From the NCBI GenBank assembly GCA_021234155.1, contig JAJEKV010000038.1, positions 9,886,092-9,950,091 on the forward strand: 64,000 bases of DNA. The letters are read 5' to 3'. The DNA comes from Isoetes taiwanensis (lineage: Eukaryota > Streptophyta > Lycopodiopsida > Isoetales > Isoetaceae). This document shows, piece by piece, positions 46,480 through 58,399 of the stretch; the stretch's first letter is position 1, and the number at the start of each line of letters is the position of its first letter. Both the position numbers and the translations under genes were made by a program. The notes beneath the pieces were generated by a model. The model did not search any database. It was not told the DNA's origin and saw only the letters and a list, made by a program, of their open reading frames with translations.

Positions 46480-47214
46480 TATAATTCTAAAGTATGAAAC
46501 AACAATGCTTGAACAAGATAGCTCGTATAATTTGACAAGTATGCACAAATTAAAGACTCCACTTGCTACATGGACTACAAGGATGAAGAAGCCATACCAA
46601 CCATCATTGATTTCATCATACAGATCTAAACATACAGGCAAGTGGTAATACCTGCATTGCTTGACATAGAGTTGAACTTTGCAGCCCATGATGGAAAATT
46701 TTCCCACCTTAGCCTACCGATTTCTTCCCATTCCATGCCCTCCCATCTGGACCTGGATGATATAGCCTTTGTTCTGGCAGCAAAGCTCTAGAAATGGTCT
46801 GCCATTCCCACCTTTAAATCATTTGCCATGCGCAAATCCTCAGTCATTCCACACTTACAAATCAAATCCTTCACCATGAATTTTGCCATAAATATCGTCA
46901 TTGATTTTAAGAGGAGAATGGAAGAATTTTCATGAAATATAGCTGATCCTGAATACATTATTCTAGATGAGCCCATTCCCTTAAGGTGAAACTAAGGCAA
47001 AATATGAATACGATGCTTTTATTTGAGCATCTAAACTATGGTTGGCATCATGGACTACTCATGACAGTGAATCAATGCAAATAGAATAAGACAATACATT
47101 AGCAAGAGACATGTAGTAGACTTTAGAGATCAATTTGATTGGATCTTGCGATGTGCAGCATCAATTGATGCTCCAACACCTACATTTACAAGTAATAGCC
47201 ATTATCAGGAGCAT
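46480..47214. other. Gene-free stretch
   Basis: Minus-strand frames at 46447-46707 and 46788-46976 are open but unrecognised. Confidence 0.35.
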
Positions 47215-48810
47215 AGCTAATTGCACAATAACAAAGTCCTATCATCATCTCTAAATGGAGTTAATTTCTCTTGGAACTCCTTCCTGTTTGTACAAGCAAA
47301 AGAAAATAACTTGACAAATGCCAAAGAGCTTCTGGATACATCTTCTATCGCTTTCGGTTGCCTTATAAATTGGGCAAAGTGCTCAGCTTTATTGCCATCA
47401 TCTGGGCCTTCGCCTGTCTTTCTATCCAATTTTCCCTGGCAATGCAGCCACAGGTCGGTGTTCCAAAATTTTGGAAATCCCTTTTGGCATCGGCATCTCT
47501 GCTAGTAGTATTTGGGAGGACATTTTGGCGGGACTGCGGCGTCATCTGAATTGGTGGAAGAGCAGTAAGCTCTCAATGGCTAAAAGAATCACAGTGGCAA
47601 AGTTTGTATTATGCTCCACGCATATTTTTATGGCCTCAATGATCTTCGCGCCGGAAAGCAAGATACAGGAAATCTCATTCATTGTCTGCAATTTCATCTG
47701 GGGGGGGAAATGAAGAAGGTGTGGTGGTTAAAGTTGCTTGGTAGAGGTCTATGCGTCCTAAGACTGCAGGTGGATGCGGAATCTTAGATCTCTCTCTTCA
47801 CAGTAAGGTGTTGATCTCTAACTTCATTTGGAAATTTTTTAGGAACGAGATTGACTCTCTTGGGATGTGCTTGCTTTATCAGTCTCTATCTCACTCCATT
47901 GTGTTTCATAAGCCGACAGTCCCCCTGCAACTACCGTGGGCACTATTCTTTGTGATCAAACCCTATGTCCACGCCTCTCCTTTCCGTAAAGGCCTTCTGA
48001 GAGCTTGGAAGCATGCTCGCCCATTGTTTGAAATTGACGCCTCCGCATGACTTCAATTGGATGCGCCACCATGGTGGATCCCGCTTGCCCCAAATGCAAT
48101 GTCATCCATATTGGCCTTATATGTTGATCCACGGATACTGCGGAGGTGGTCATAACATGAGGTTCACTCTTTGGAAGATTGGTACTATGATGATCAACTG
48201 GCGCCTTAGCAGTTGTTCCTGGATCTGCGCTCGAGTGGCTAATATTCTTCTGCTTCACCCCCCCACAAGACATCGGACCTGTATGGTACTATAACCTACA
48301 CGTTGATCCTGCCAACTTTGTCAAGTCATGCTTATCATCTTATTGCAATTCAAGACGAACTTCCTTCCTCAGACAGCTGGACTTTACAAGTCTCAGGAGA
48401 TGATTGGTGTCAAATGTGGAAGTGGGTTTGGAATCCAAGTGCACCACCAAAGACTTTCACCTTGTTATGGCAAACTGTACATCGCTCCCTACGGGTGAAC
48501 ACCTAGGTTCATAAGATAAAGCTTTCTGTCAACGACTTATGTCTAATGTGTGGCCTCCTTCCGGAGATCTTGGAGCACATTATATTTCTTTTTCCTGAGA
48601 TTTAGCCTATTTAGGATTGGGTACAAGGATTATTCTACTCCACACTGCACCGTCAAGAGGTCATGTTGGGCGTATACCCAATTAGATGGCCACAGGTAAA
48701 CAAGTTAGCTTTTCACTTGTGTAAGGCATGGTTGCTTTGGATCATATGGAAGAGACGACGTCTGAAGTATTTTAGGAATGCAGAGATGCAACCGGATGCT
48801 CTAATCCCAT
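47215..48810 (+). mobile_element. 5'-truncated LINE, plus strand: end of reverse transcriptase to C-terminal zinc finger
   Basis: Starts just after the polymerase active site: FLFVQAKENNLTNAKELLDT, FGCLINWAKCSALL, IPFGIGISASSIWEDILAGL, AKRITVAKFVLCSTHIFMAS, FIVCNFIWGGK, RPKTAGGCGILDLSLHSKVL, then WCQMWKWVWNPSAPPKTFTL, the zinc-binding LCLMCGLLPEILEHIIF and finally WLLWIIWKRRRLKYF. Each segment has a counterpart in the minus-strand LINE at 40390-42480. At least four frame changes. The 5' breakpoint in the polymerase domain is the usual result of incomplete reverse transcription. Confidence 0.85.
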
Positions 48811-51055
48811 AACTGAGGTATAAATTATACATGTCATATTACGCATCCAGGAGGGAAGAACAATTCAAAGCACCTATTTGGAAAAGGACGCTTCATATTG
48901 TGGACAATCAGGGTGCATTCCTTCCATGGGAAATAATGTAAAGGGTAGTTATATGTCGTTGAAGCTCAGGTAAGGAAGCAAATCTGTTAGTCTTTCACTA
49001 ACAGAGTCATCTTCTTTTTTATTTTGGGATGTGGTTGGGTTGCGTGCCAGAGAACGCCAAGATGTTATTCGCCGATGCCTTCCGCTGAAGCTCCTTTGCC
49101 GGGACGACGGGGCCGGCAAAGATTGATTGCTAGATTTTAGAAATGGTTGAGGTCTTGATTGCCGCTTTTAAAATGATTGAGGTCTTCAATGCTTTGTGGT
49201 GGAGCTCATATTTTGGAGCCTAGAGCCCGAGGATGGAGCCGGAGCTTGGAGATTGGAGCTGTAGCAGAAGGTCATTTCAGGTTTTTTATCCTTTTCTCTT
49301 CCCCTTTCCCCTCATCTGTTTCACGCCTTGGTTGCATTCGATTTTCGTCTCACACCTTGGTTGTTCGGATTGCAGATTGTGTTGCTTCAGAGGGTCGGCA
49401 GATTAAGACTTCTTAAGCTTAAAATAACTGAATTTTTTTTGTACGAAGTTGGAGATGGTACAGTGCAAGATGTGGGGTGTTAATCCCAAGCATTTACAAG
49501 GCCGATGAATATGATCAAATATTCCTTACTTTCCCAAAAAAATATTCCTTACTTTCCCCTCGTAGAATATTCCTTACTTTTCGCTTCAATGTTTAGGGGC
49601 ATTGCCTTTGCGTCTTTTTCTGCTCCCTTCAAAAAGGGGCAAGCCAAAGTTTCTCATTTATCTTAGGTGAACTAGCTTCACCGCAAATAGGTGATTCGTT
49701 AGGACCCAACTCAAGTTCGAAGTTGTTTAAAGAGCCCGCACAATCGATTTGGTTTGAAACTTGAAACTGTGGAGGAAAACAGGTCGGAGGAATTTTTGGA
49801 CACTAAGCATTTAGGTAAAACCCGTTTGTGGTTTTGTTTTCAAGTTTCTCATTTACCTATACTACGTGATTAAGGGTTTAGGAAGATCTAGTGAGCTATA
49901 GCATTCATTTCCTCATTTCGCGTTCTCTCGCTTCCATCCAAAACTATTTGTGTGCACTTTCAAAACCCATTGAAAAAATCATACTCGCTTCTCTGCTGTG
50001 GGCTCCATTTTTTTTACATGGCTAATCTTATTTTTTCTCATTGCTTGGTCAGTAATCTATGAAATGGATCAGGATTTTTTACTGAATGCAGGCATGAAAA
50101 CGAAAGATGAATCGACTTTAATGCACGGGGAATTAACCAAGTGTAGTGTTGCTAAATGGACTAAGTGAAGTATGCATAAAGCAGGCCCACTTAAAATGCA
50201 AACTTTTATTTTTTTCTTCTAAAGTTATTTTTATTTCATATTTGACAAGACGAGTAGGAGAAGCACATATCCGAACTCAGAAACTAGATCATCCTTTTAT
50301 ATAAGCTCATCTTAGATCATTTAATTTGTGTTTGCAACTATTGTAAGCTTATGGAAGTTTATATGTTTGCATAGCAGAGAAGATAGACTATTCAGGTTAA
50401 GCACTACATGTATACATGTAGTCCGCTCTCTAGCAAGGAAAAGTCTTTGGCATCTATGTTTTTCCATCAAGTAATAATCCGTGTACATATAATGCTTTAG
50501 AATTTTAATCATTTCTCATTTCCTAACAATATGTTGATTGGTATCCGTGGGGCTATGAATACAAATCCTTGAAACGCGCGTATCTAACGTAAAAAAAATA
50601 CTCTTTAACCCACCACTTGATAATGATCTGAAGGTAATTTTATTCTCACAATGTGCATCGTTTAAGCCTTCGCTTTTGAGGAAGAAAAGTTTAGATTTCA
50701 GATTATGATAGTTGTATGCGTTTTTTCTGCTTGAATGCTTCAAATTCATCCTTGAGTTTTTGCCATCAGATTAGGATTGTCTACTTGAATACTTCAAATG
50801 CGTCCTATTATCTCTACCATGATCCATTAGTTTCCTTTCGGTGGATAATGAGTTGTAAGCTAGAGCTATGACATATTTTCATGAGGTTGGCTATGATGGA
50901 GGCAACAAACTGCATGTAGGACTAGACTACAGACAAATGAAAGCTAATGCAATTTAAGATAAGTTAGTAACCACCTCTAGCTGTGATTTTATGTACCATA
51001 TCCAGCACCGCTTTCATTATTCTAAATAAAATGACTAAATACAAATTTTGCAGGG
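48811..51055. other. Gene-free stretch
   Basis: No gene recognised; the frame at 49177-49416 has no motif. Short repeats: AATATTCCTTACTTT occurs three times at 49521-49578. Confidence 0.4.
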
Positions 51056-51850
51056 AGCAGAGCAGAGAAGCTGTTAGAAATGCATGAAAAGGGGAGGAGA
51101 ATGCAGGAATTTATTGATAGTTTTGAGAACACCCGAGCTACACAAGAAAAGACGATCCAACTTGCTCAGGAAAGAATTGTGCAACTACTAGAGCAAATCA
51201 GTCAAGTACTATGGATTTTCTTTATTACTTTTCGTATACTATCTGCAAGTTCTTAGATGAAGAACATATGAGTATTTATGGTAGTTCTTGGTCATTGCAT
51301 GCAATAGAATTGACTGAAGTGCCCACATGTGCATAATACTAATGTACCAGTGATATTGCAGCAAACTAAGGCAAATGGATTGGAAAAAGAAAATCAGGAG
51401 ATTATGAAAAAACATGAAAGAAGGTTGAAGAGATTCGATTATAGATTGAAGAGGACATTTTAAAGTTCAACAATCTTGAAGATATGCGAACTCATTCCGA
51501 GGAGAAGTGTCCGTAATTCTTTACTCGTGATATTAGGAGGGTAAGCATGTTCTCGGGCGGACGGCTTTCATGCAGAATTTGGAAGTTGAATAGAGAACAC
51601 TTGAGGAAGAAACAGCTGGCTTGCGAGAAAAGGTTAATGCTCTATCTGAAGAAGTAGCAAATATTCAAAAAATTCTTGATGAAAGTGTGGAGCACTCAAA
51701 GCTTAGAGCATTAAATGAGAGGCTATCTGCTCTTCGGCAAAGAAATAGGGTCTTAAAGGAAGGTATTTATCCATTAGTCATGTCTTTGTTGATCTCAAAT
51801 ACGTGGTTGACTTTAAGATTGACTTTAAGACGTAGGTGTTGCTAATATTG
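51056..51850 (+). pseudogene. Coiled-coil exons resembling intraflagellar transport protein IFT74
   Basis: Three exon-like pieces on the plus strand. The first (about 51056-51205, after TTTTGCAG) reads AEKLLEMHEKGRRMQEFIDS, FENTRATQEKTIQLAQERIV and QLLEQISQ before a GTACTA donor. The second, after ATTGCAG at 51360, is QTKANGLEKENQEIMKKHER and soon stops. The third reads REKVNALSEEVANIQKILDE, then HSKLRALNERLSALRQRNRV and LKE. IFT74 has a similar helical stretch ending in a ..LLE.IS..-like segment before coiled coil. If right, the source genome has cilium genes. Coiled coils resemble each other easily, so the family call is tentative. It lies upstream of the Helitron 3' end at 53353. Confidence 0.4.
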
Positions 51851-53324
51851 CCCATTTTCCTAATTTTATAGAGGTGGAGTTGAAAGAGAGAGAGCTGAAC
51901 TATGAACCAGGTTCTTCAAAAATACTCTTCTCTGGTTGGTCAACCTGAATATGGCTATAAAGGATTCTAACATGCACTAGGTAGGTGGAAACAGGAATGT
52001 ACTAGAAAACTAAGCAAAGCGCAGGTTTGTTTGTATTTTGAAATTCTCAAACCCTTGATCTTTGTACCAACAGAAATTCAATATAAAGAACAAAAACAAG
52101 GTGCTTTTGGACGGAGGGTTGTCCGTTTAATTTTTTTTTTCTGGTGTGAGCATTATGAGGATTAATATCGGGTTTGAACGTCTCTCCTCTTTAGTGTATT
52201 TTAGTTGCCATGATTATAGTGCTTATAGGATATATACCAATATTATTCTCTATGTATAGCTTACCACGTTGTCATGTTCTTCTATGCTACTAGAGTGACT
52301 TTTTAGACTATTCGTTTTATAAGGATTGAATCTAAGACGCCGTAGTTTGAGAGATCTGCTTCAAATTGATTATTGTCAAGAAAGAGTTCATGGAAGGAAT
52401 ATCCTAAACCAAGGGATATGGAATTTCCACCTCACACCCATGTATAAATGTATAAGAAAGTGCTCCATGTACATGTATTTATACATGTACACATACATAA
52501 GGAACAAAAAGCAAGTCATGATAGTAGAATAAACCAAACAAAAAAAAAAAACATTGTAATACCACACACCCCACCCCACTCTACACTAGCACACCTTAAG
52601 AACATAGCGGGGGCTTTTGGCATTGTGGGATTTGAACCCACTAATCCACCTTTGAACACCATGCAGTAAAACAAAGAAGAATATCACTCACAAGGGCCCT
52701 CTCTTGAAATGCATCTCCTCTCTTTAAATACAAGTTACAACTCCTTATCTCACCAGTCTTGGTGAATCTGAGAGGACGTGCCGGATTTCACTGTGGGTCT
52801 GTGCCCAGGATAAACCCTCAAAAAGTACCCCATCAACTTTGCTACGGGAGCGGGTCACCTGGAAACCGGAATGCCGGGAGGCCCCAACCTCCATTCCCCT
52901 ATACCCCTATACAATCTAGGATGCTTCATCTGGATTTTAATTTACAAGAAATTTGAAACATGAGAAAGATATAAGCTAACCCAAATTAGCAGAATAGAGC
53001 TAGGTACCAATTGAAGATTGGAAAACAACCCTCTGCAAACCGAAACAAGGTTCCTATCATCCATTGTTTCACCTATCATTCACTACCACAAGGGAGGACA
53101 AAAAAATTAGTTAACAACTACATGAGCTAATTATTGCACAATAGCTTTAGAATACAAAAAGCATTACCACACGCAGCCATTAACACACATAAGGCACTAG
53201 CTATAAGATACAAAAGGCACACAATAAAAGGCCATCAAATACACACAAAACGAAATTCATACACTAGCATAACACACAAAAGGAAGTTAATGCCTGGCTA
53301 GCTATAAAGACAAAAGGCATTTAT
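51851..53324. other. Gene-free stretch, probable Helitron interior
   Basis: No gene recognised. GTGGGATTTGAACCCAC at 52625-52641 is a B-box-like tRNA motif on the minus strand, perhaps SINE debris. GGCACTAGCTATAA-like words recur at 53202-53315. Confidence 0.4.
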
Positions 53325-53353
53325 GCCCGGCATCGCCGGGCACACGTTTCTAG
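53325..53353 (+). mobile_element. Helitron 3' end, plus strand
   Basis: Perfect hairpin GCCCGGC-ATC-GCCGGGC (53325-53341), then ACACGTTT and CTAG at 53350-53353, followed by host T. The body lies to the left and may include the IFT74-like exons. Confidence 0.7.
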
Positions 53354-53557
53354 TGAGATCTTACTTTAACCGGTTTTTCATAGATTTGGAAGGATCTTTT
53401 TGTGAAGATTTGATAAGGTAACTTCATTTGCATGCCTTTCTTTAAGGTTATTTACCCTGCTTTTGTGTCTCTAACGATTTCTTTGTGTATTTAGGTGCGA
53501 TATATTTATATGGATCTTGTTGTAGAGTTTGTTAGACCATTAGATTCATTTTAACAG

Positions 53558-53631
53558 GTTGCTTCAAGAACATGCCTAGCTTATTTCTATGCCAGTTGCT
53601 TCAAGAATATGCCTAGCTTATTTCTATGCTT
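53558..53631. repeat. 37-bp tandem duplication
   Basis: Copies at 53558-53594 and 53595-53631 (begin GTTGCTTCAAGAACATGCCT) differ at one or two bases. Confidence 0.85.
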
Positions 53632-53763
53632 GTTTTTTTCCGGACTTCTTTTATTCTCATAGCATTTACCTCCACCAAATCTTGTTAAAGGTTTGATGCT
53701 TCACAATGGCTTCCCCCTTTTATCCTTTTTGTCCTGGCTAATCTTGTGCTCATTATTGTAAAA

Positions 53764-54232
53764 ATGAGCATGGAAGATGTAGATGTTGATGAACCTGAAA
53801 TTGTTATCCCGACCTTTGGCTTTAACGTTACTCAAGAGCTTTCTCTTCTCGATAACATTGTGCCTGCTGAGAACCTGATGAGATGATTGGGAAGATCGAT
53901 TCCATGGTATGACCGAGCATCAGCAGGAGTTTGAAGGAATAGAATGGGATGTTGAAGAGGACATTGCACAAGAAAAGGACGATGAATTCTTGCCTTTGGA
54001 TGAAGATATAATGAAGATGATTAACAATGGTGGAGAAGATCATTCCCCAGCTCTAACTGAGTGGGCAAGAAGAAGGTTTGATTCATGGAGAACGCGTTTT
54101 AATCATGATATTTCTATTTCTATTGAGGATCTTGATCACCGAGTTTTGAATAACATGTTGGTTCCCTTCATCATCCAAGTAAAGCAGAAAAATGGTTCAT
54201 TTGTATCCGCTAGCGTGTGGACGCTCCACTGA
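53764..54232 (+). pseudogene. N-terminal part of a Crypton-derived / ZMYM-QRICH1-like protein, cut by an LTR
   Basis: From MSMEDVDVDEPEIVIPTFGF the frame breaks at about 53885, then continues from 53909 with an acidic stretch (GIEWDVEEDIAQEKDDEFLP) and ALTEWARRRFDSWRTRFN, EDLDHRVLNNMLVPFIIQVK and QKNGSFVSASVWTLH. The W..RR...W and ..L..F...V..KNG..... pattern is the N-terminal domain of Crypton-type tyrosine recombinases and related ZMYM/QRICH1 proteins. The domain should run on after TLH, but coding ends within a few bases of 54230 where an inferred LTR begins. Confidence 0.55.
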
Positions 54233-55850
54233 ATATATCGACCCTCGGCTTTATACACATACGGGACTCCCCCTCCCATGGCGACCACATCGCCCACGGC
54301 AGGGCCCTCCGTCTATCCCGGGCCATCTATAGAGAGATGCCCGAGTGAAGGACACGAAGGTGTCATTCGGCCCACGCCTTCAGTGGGACTCCTACGTCGC
54401 GGAAGCGTGCATACATGTTAGCACACAGCACAAATACATATAAATAACCACCACGAAGGGTGGAACATCCATCCAAATACCAACGGCAAAGAATATGCAT
54501 CTAATCCTAAAGAAAACACCCAAACCCCATGGTTCTACCCCCATTTCGGACTCGGTGAGGATCGACCGACGGCTAGGTCTCAAGAGATCAGCAGACCAGA
54601 ATCTTGACATGGCGTTGGCGGCATAGAACATCGGCTAGGGTTGTCCACTCCATCCGCCCCCCGGGTAACACTTTGCGGATGAGTCGAATCATGCTATGAG
54701 CCGCTTATAGCCTTAGAGACGCAGGCTCGAGGTATCACCATGCCGAGCCTACTCCAGGTTCATGACGCCCGGTCCGATGAGGCAGTCGGGGAAGCGTCCC
54801 CTTCGAGGATCACGCGGTGGTTCCATGGGTGGACTAGGGAATACGTGCGCATTAGCGACCCGCGCATCCGCACTTACTTACTCGCCCTAAATCTACTCAA
54901 AGTACGAGGATGCCCCATGCGGGTCACACCTCGAGCACCCGGGGAGTGTCAGACCCATACCCGCCCGGATCGGCCTAGCTCACCGGGGCTATTAGGCCTA
55001 GTCCAATTTGTAGGAGTCTCGGGAGCCTTTTATGTTAGGTGCAAGACCCCACCCCGTTCCACCACTGTGTCCCTTGCTTGGTGCTAAGCCAATCCATAGC
55101 ATCTATGACCCGGTGGTCTCTTGTACACTGTGCCGCACTTAGTGGGATGCTACGGGGGCTCTATCTAGGAGCATACTACAATACATGGCCTCATAGGTCT
55201 CTACCCCCTAATCCCCCCCATTTGAAGTAATGCCATGCAAAGAACTATCAATCCATCCTTTACAAGCATAATCAAGATCGGAAATAAGAAGAACTCACCT
55301 TTACAATCAAGGGTTAGTTCCTACAAGTAAAACAAAGAGAACAGAGAAGCAAAACAACAAAGGCCCAACAGGGCGCTACCCTAGAATTCACAACTATACT
55401 AGCCACCCACCTGAGTTCTGGCTGGACCCATTACCAATTGGTGCTTCCATCTCCTAGGTCTTGGTGTTCAAACCACTACGGTAAAAGTACTTTTGGTATG
55501 GTGGCTCGGCTCTCCCTCCTTTTTGGACCTAATTTTGGGAGTCAATTAGCAATAGGGATCAGGTTGACAGCCCAATTTAGAAATCCCCATGCTGGCCAAT
55601 CGAATTAGGCCAGGTGGCACCTTCCCAAAGCATTAATTAGCCTAATTAACCCATTTAATATTAATCCCTAGATTATAGGTTATTATCTTTAATGATTAAA
55701 TTAGCATAGCTAATTTAATCCCTTTTAGGTCAACCCCCTAGGTTACAATACCCCATGGTGGCGTACCATTATCGAGTGACGTGTCAGTGTATTTATAGGT
55801 ATACCATATAAATACGTTACATATACCGTATAAATACGTGGAACGTCACA
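54230..55850 (-). repeat. Inferred 3' LTR of the chromovirus, 1,621 bp
   Basis: On the minus strand the sequence begins TGTGACGTTCC at 55850, right after a purine tract (AAGGAGGGGAGA, 55862-55851), the usual position of a 3' LTR start. It ends CGATATATTCA at 54230, where the Crypton-like frame breaks off. TG...CA ends and the host break point agree. No second LTR was seen to confirm it. The region has no host gene. Confidence 0.5.
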
Positions 55851-55863
55851 TTCTCCCCTCCTT
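55851..55863 (-). other. Polypurine tract of the chromovirus
   Basis: AAGGAGGGGAGA on the minus strand, directly before the LTR's TGTGACG. It would prime plus-strand DNA synthesis. Confidence 0.6.
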
Positions 55864-56330
55864 AAAAACAATGCTGCCCTCAGCATTGGGGTTAGCTAAT
55901 CAGAGACAGTTACTGAAAAAAAATTGAATTAGGAAGAATATACTTAAGAAAGGAAGATAAGTTATTATTTGAAACAGTAATACATTGAAGTTGAAAATAA
56001 CAAAGTGTCAGCACCAAGGTGCATTTTACAAACTTATCATCAGAAGAAGTTCAAGGACCGAAGTCCGATTTTAAAACATCATAGACGACGAAAATAACAC
56101 ATGTAAACAAAGCGGATCTGGAAAAGTCGGGTCATCAGCAACCCTCTATACATGGGCAGGTCACGAACTGCTTACTGGCCTGCACATGTCAATTTATCAG
56201 TATGTATCAATAATGTAATTGGATTGTGGTTGAAGGGACCACCCCCTATAATAAAAGAAAAATGTATCTAGAAGGGAACCTATCATGTCTATAGTTTGCA
56301 ATTCATCATAGTCGAGATGAACGCAGGCTA
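55864..56330. other. 3' untranslated part of the chromovirus
   Basis: Between the chromodomain region and the polypurine tract; no coding motif. Confidence 0.4.
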
Positions 56331-56770
56331 TCAACTACATGCCTTCGAACGGTTCGTGGTCATGTCAACATCAACAATACACCACGTCCTAGAGAACACG
56401 AAGGTGATCTCATCATCGGTTACTATTATTAAATACGATGCATATACCCCTCCACTGCCTGATTGGCGACTAATCAAGGCTTCAAGCTTACCGCCGGGAG
56501 CGGGGTTGATAGCATCGTTGATGGTGCGGCCCTGAGATTCCCGCATGAAGTCCGGATAATGCTTTTCAAGGTCTATCTTCATTACCAGGTAGCATCCTCA
56601 ACTGGTAAGTGTTTCCACTTAACCAAGTATTGCAACATTTGAGTCCTTCTGGTTTGTTTATAAGCTCGATCAAGAAGAGCTTCAGGCATTATCTCCAGGT
56701 GCTCCTCTGTCATTTCTAGGAGGGTTGGGGTATCCAAAACCTCCTCCGGATCAGGGGTGTGTTGTTTCAA
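56331..56770 (-). pseudogene. Chromodomain at the end of the polyprotein
   Basis: PEALLDRAYKQTRRTQMLQY and LVKWKHLPVEDATW match the chromodomain core (..LVKWK..P.E.ATWE), which in chromoviruses directs insertion to particular chromatin. It continues after a stop as MKIDLEKHYPDFM. This places the element among plant chromoviruses. Confidence 0.8.
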
Positions 56771-56989
56771 GACTCAATGAAAAGACCTTGTGGATCTTCA
56801 AGCGGGTGGCAAATCCAAACGATATGCCGCTCTCCAACACGCTTGATAATCTTGAACGGCCAGCCCATCTGGGTGCCAACTTCTTAGGTTACCAATCTTA
56901 AGTTTGGCTTGTTTTACTTTGATCTTAAGCCAAACCGATTCGCCCACCTGAAGACTCGTGGGTTCAGGTTTATCGCTACACTCTTCCTC

Positions 56990-57771
56990 GACGATCGGCA
57001 GCCTAATAAGTAACCACGAACTTCTTCAACCAAAGCTTGCATTTCCAAAAAAGGACCTCCACTTTAGAAACAGGGTTATGCCATGTGTCTGGAGTAAGAC
57101 ATTGATACCCATAATTGATCATAAAGGGAGACATCCTGGAAGACTCCTGTTTCATGCTGTTATAGGCAAACTCTACCAGATAAATATAGTCAGCCCATTG
57201 TGATTGCTTACTCCACACATAAGCTGATTAAAACATATCTATCTATAATCTACGATTGGTACATTCTCATTCGACCATCCGTCCCGAGGATGATATGCTG
57301 TACTCATAGCAAGCTTGGTCTGGATAGTGGCGAAGAAATCTTTCCAGAATGCACTTACAAATTTGGGATCCCTGTCGGATACAATAACTCTTGGCATTCC
57401 GTGCAATCAAGATTTCTTTTGCAAAAGTGTGGCGGTGGCGGTGTGGTTTCGATTGGTGCGACATGGCAAGAAATGAACCATTTTCGACAATTTGTTACCC
57501 ACCATCAATGCATCAGATCCACGAGAGTACGCGGAAGGCCCACAATAAAATCCATGGTTATTACTTCCCACTTTGCGTTGGGCACATCCAGAGGTTGCAA
57601 TTCTCCTCGAACTCTTAATTGCTCAGCCTTGGTTTGTTGGCACACCTGACACTGCTTAATGTATCTAGCAATATCCTTCTTCATCGAAGGCCAAAAATAA
57701 CCGGATCGGATCTTGAAGTAGGTCTTCATAAAACCTCGCATGTCCAAACCTATATTTGTTGTGTGTGTCAT
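56990..57771 (-). pseudogene. Chromovirus integrase
   Basis: The zinc domain (GYFWPSMKKDIARYIKQCQV ending CQVCQQTKAE) has its Cys pair but a damaged His pair. MDFIVGLPR gives the first catalytic Asp; the region around the second Asp and Glu at 57464-57200 is frame-shifted. QADYIYLVEFAYNSMKQESS follows at 57190. Confidence 0.75.
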
Positions 57772-58010
57772 GGAGAATCGGCTTTACGCATCTCAAGTCT
57801 CGTGTACACACAACTTATCCTTGTGATATAACAAGTTGCCCTCTTTCTTATAGGAATGGAAAGCTTCCCGCTCTTTATCTGTATGGGCTTCCTTATTCAC
57901 TCTATCCCAAACATCACAGAACTCGGGATCCGTGGCCAAGGTTCCGCTTCTATCTGTTTCCCAAACCCACTAGTGAGTGTGGAAATTGCATTACAATGGG
58001 TCGAGGGTTA

Positions 58011-58388
58011 CTAAGGGATGGCGGATAACGATCCAAGAACCACATTGTGCTTCCTAGGCTTATACATAATCTCAAAATCATACTCTTCCAAAAATTCCAT
58101 CCATCTCCTCTGACGGAGGTTGAGATTCGGCTGGGTGGTTAAATAACGGAGACTCTGATGATCCGTATCTAATTGAAATCTTCTACCAAGAAGGTAGTGT
58201 CTCCAAATACGCAGAGCGCGGACAACTGCCAACAATTCACGGTCATGGGTAGGGTATCGCTGTTCCGTGGTGTCGTTCATCTTCTTTGAATCATATGCAA
58301 CAACTCTCCCTTCCTGCATTAGGACTCCACCGGTAGCAATCTTACTAGCATCGGTTGCCACTAGCTTATCCTTTTCAGGATCAGGCAA
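58011..58388 (-). pseudogene. Chromovirus RNase H
   Basis: KLVATDASKIATGGVLMQ, ELLAVVRALRIWRHYLLGRR, LDTDHQSLRYL are in order with catalytic Asp, Glu and Asp. The last site reads VVLGSLS where relatives have a D before ALS, so the fourth acidic residue is lost. Confidence 0.8.
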
Positions 58389-58399
58389 TGTGAGGACTG

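Noticed and set aside
52600-52660. tRNA gene suggested by GTGGGATTTGAACCCAC
   Set aside because: Only a T-arm-like piece is present; no acceptor stem, D-arm or anticodon arm could be placed, so it is at most SINE debris.
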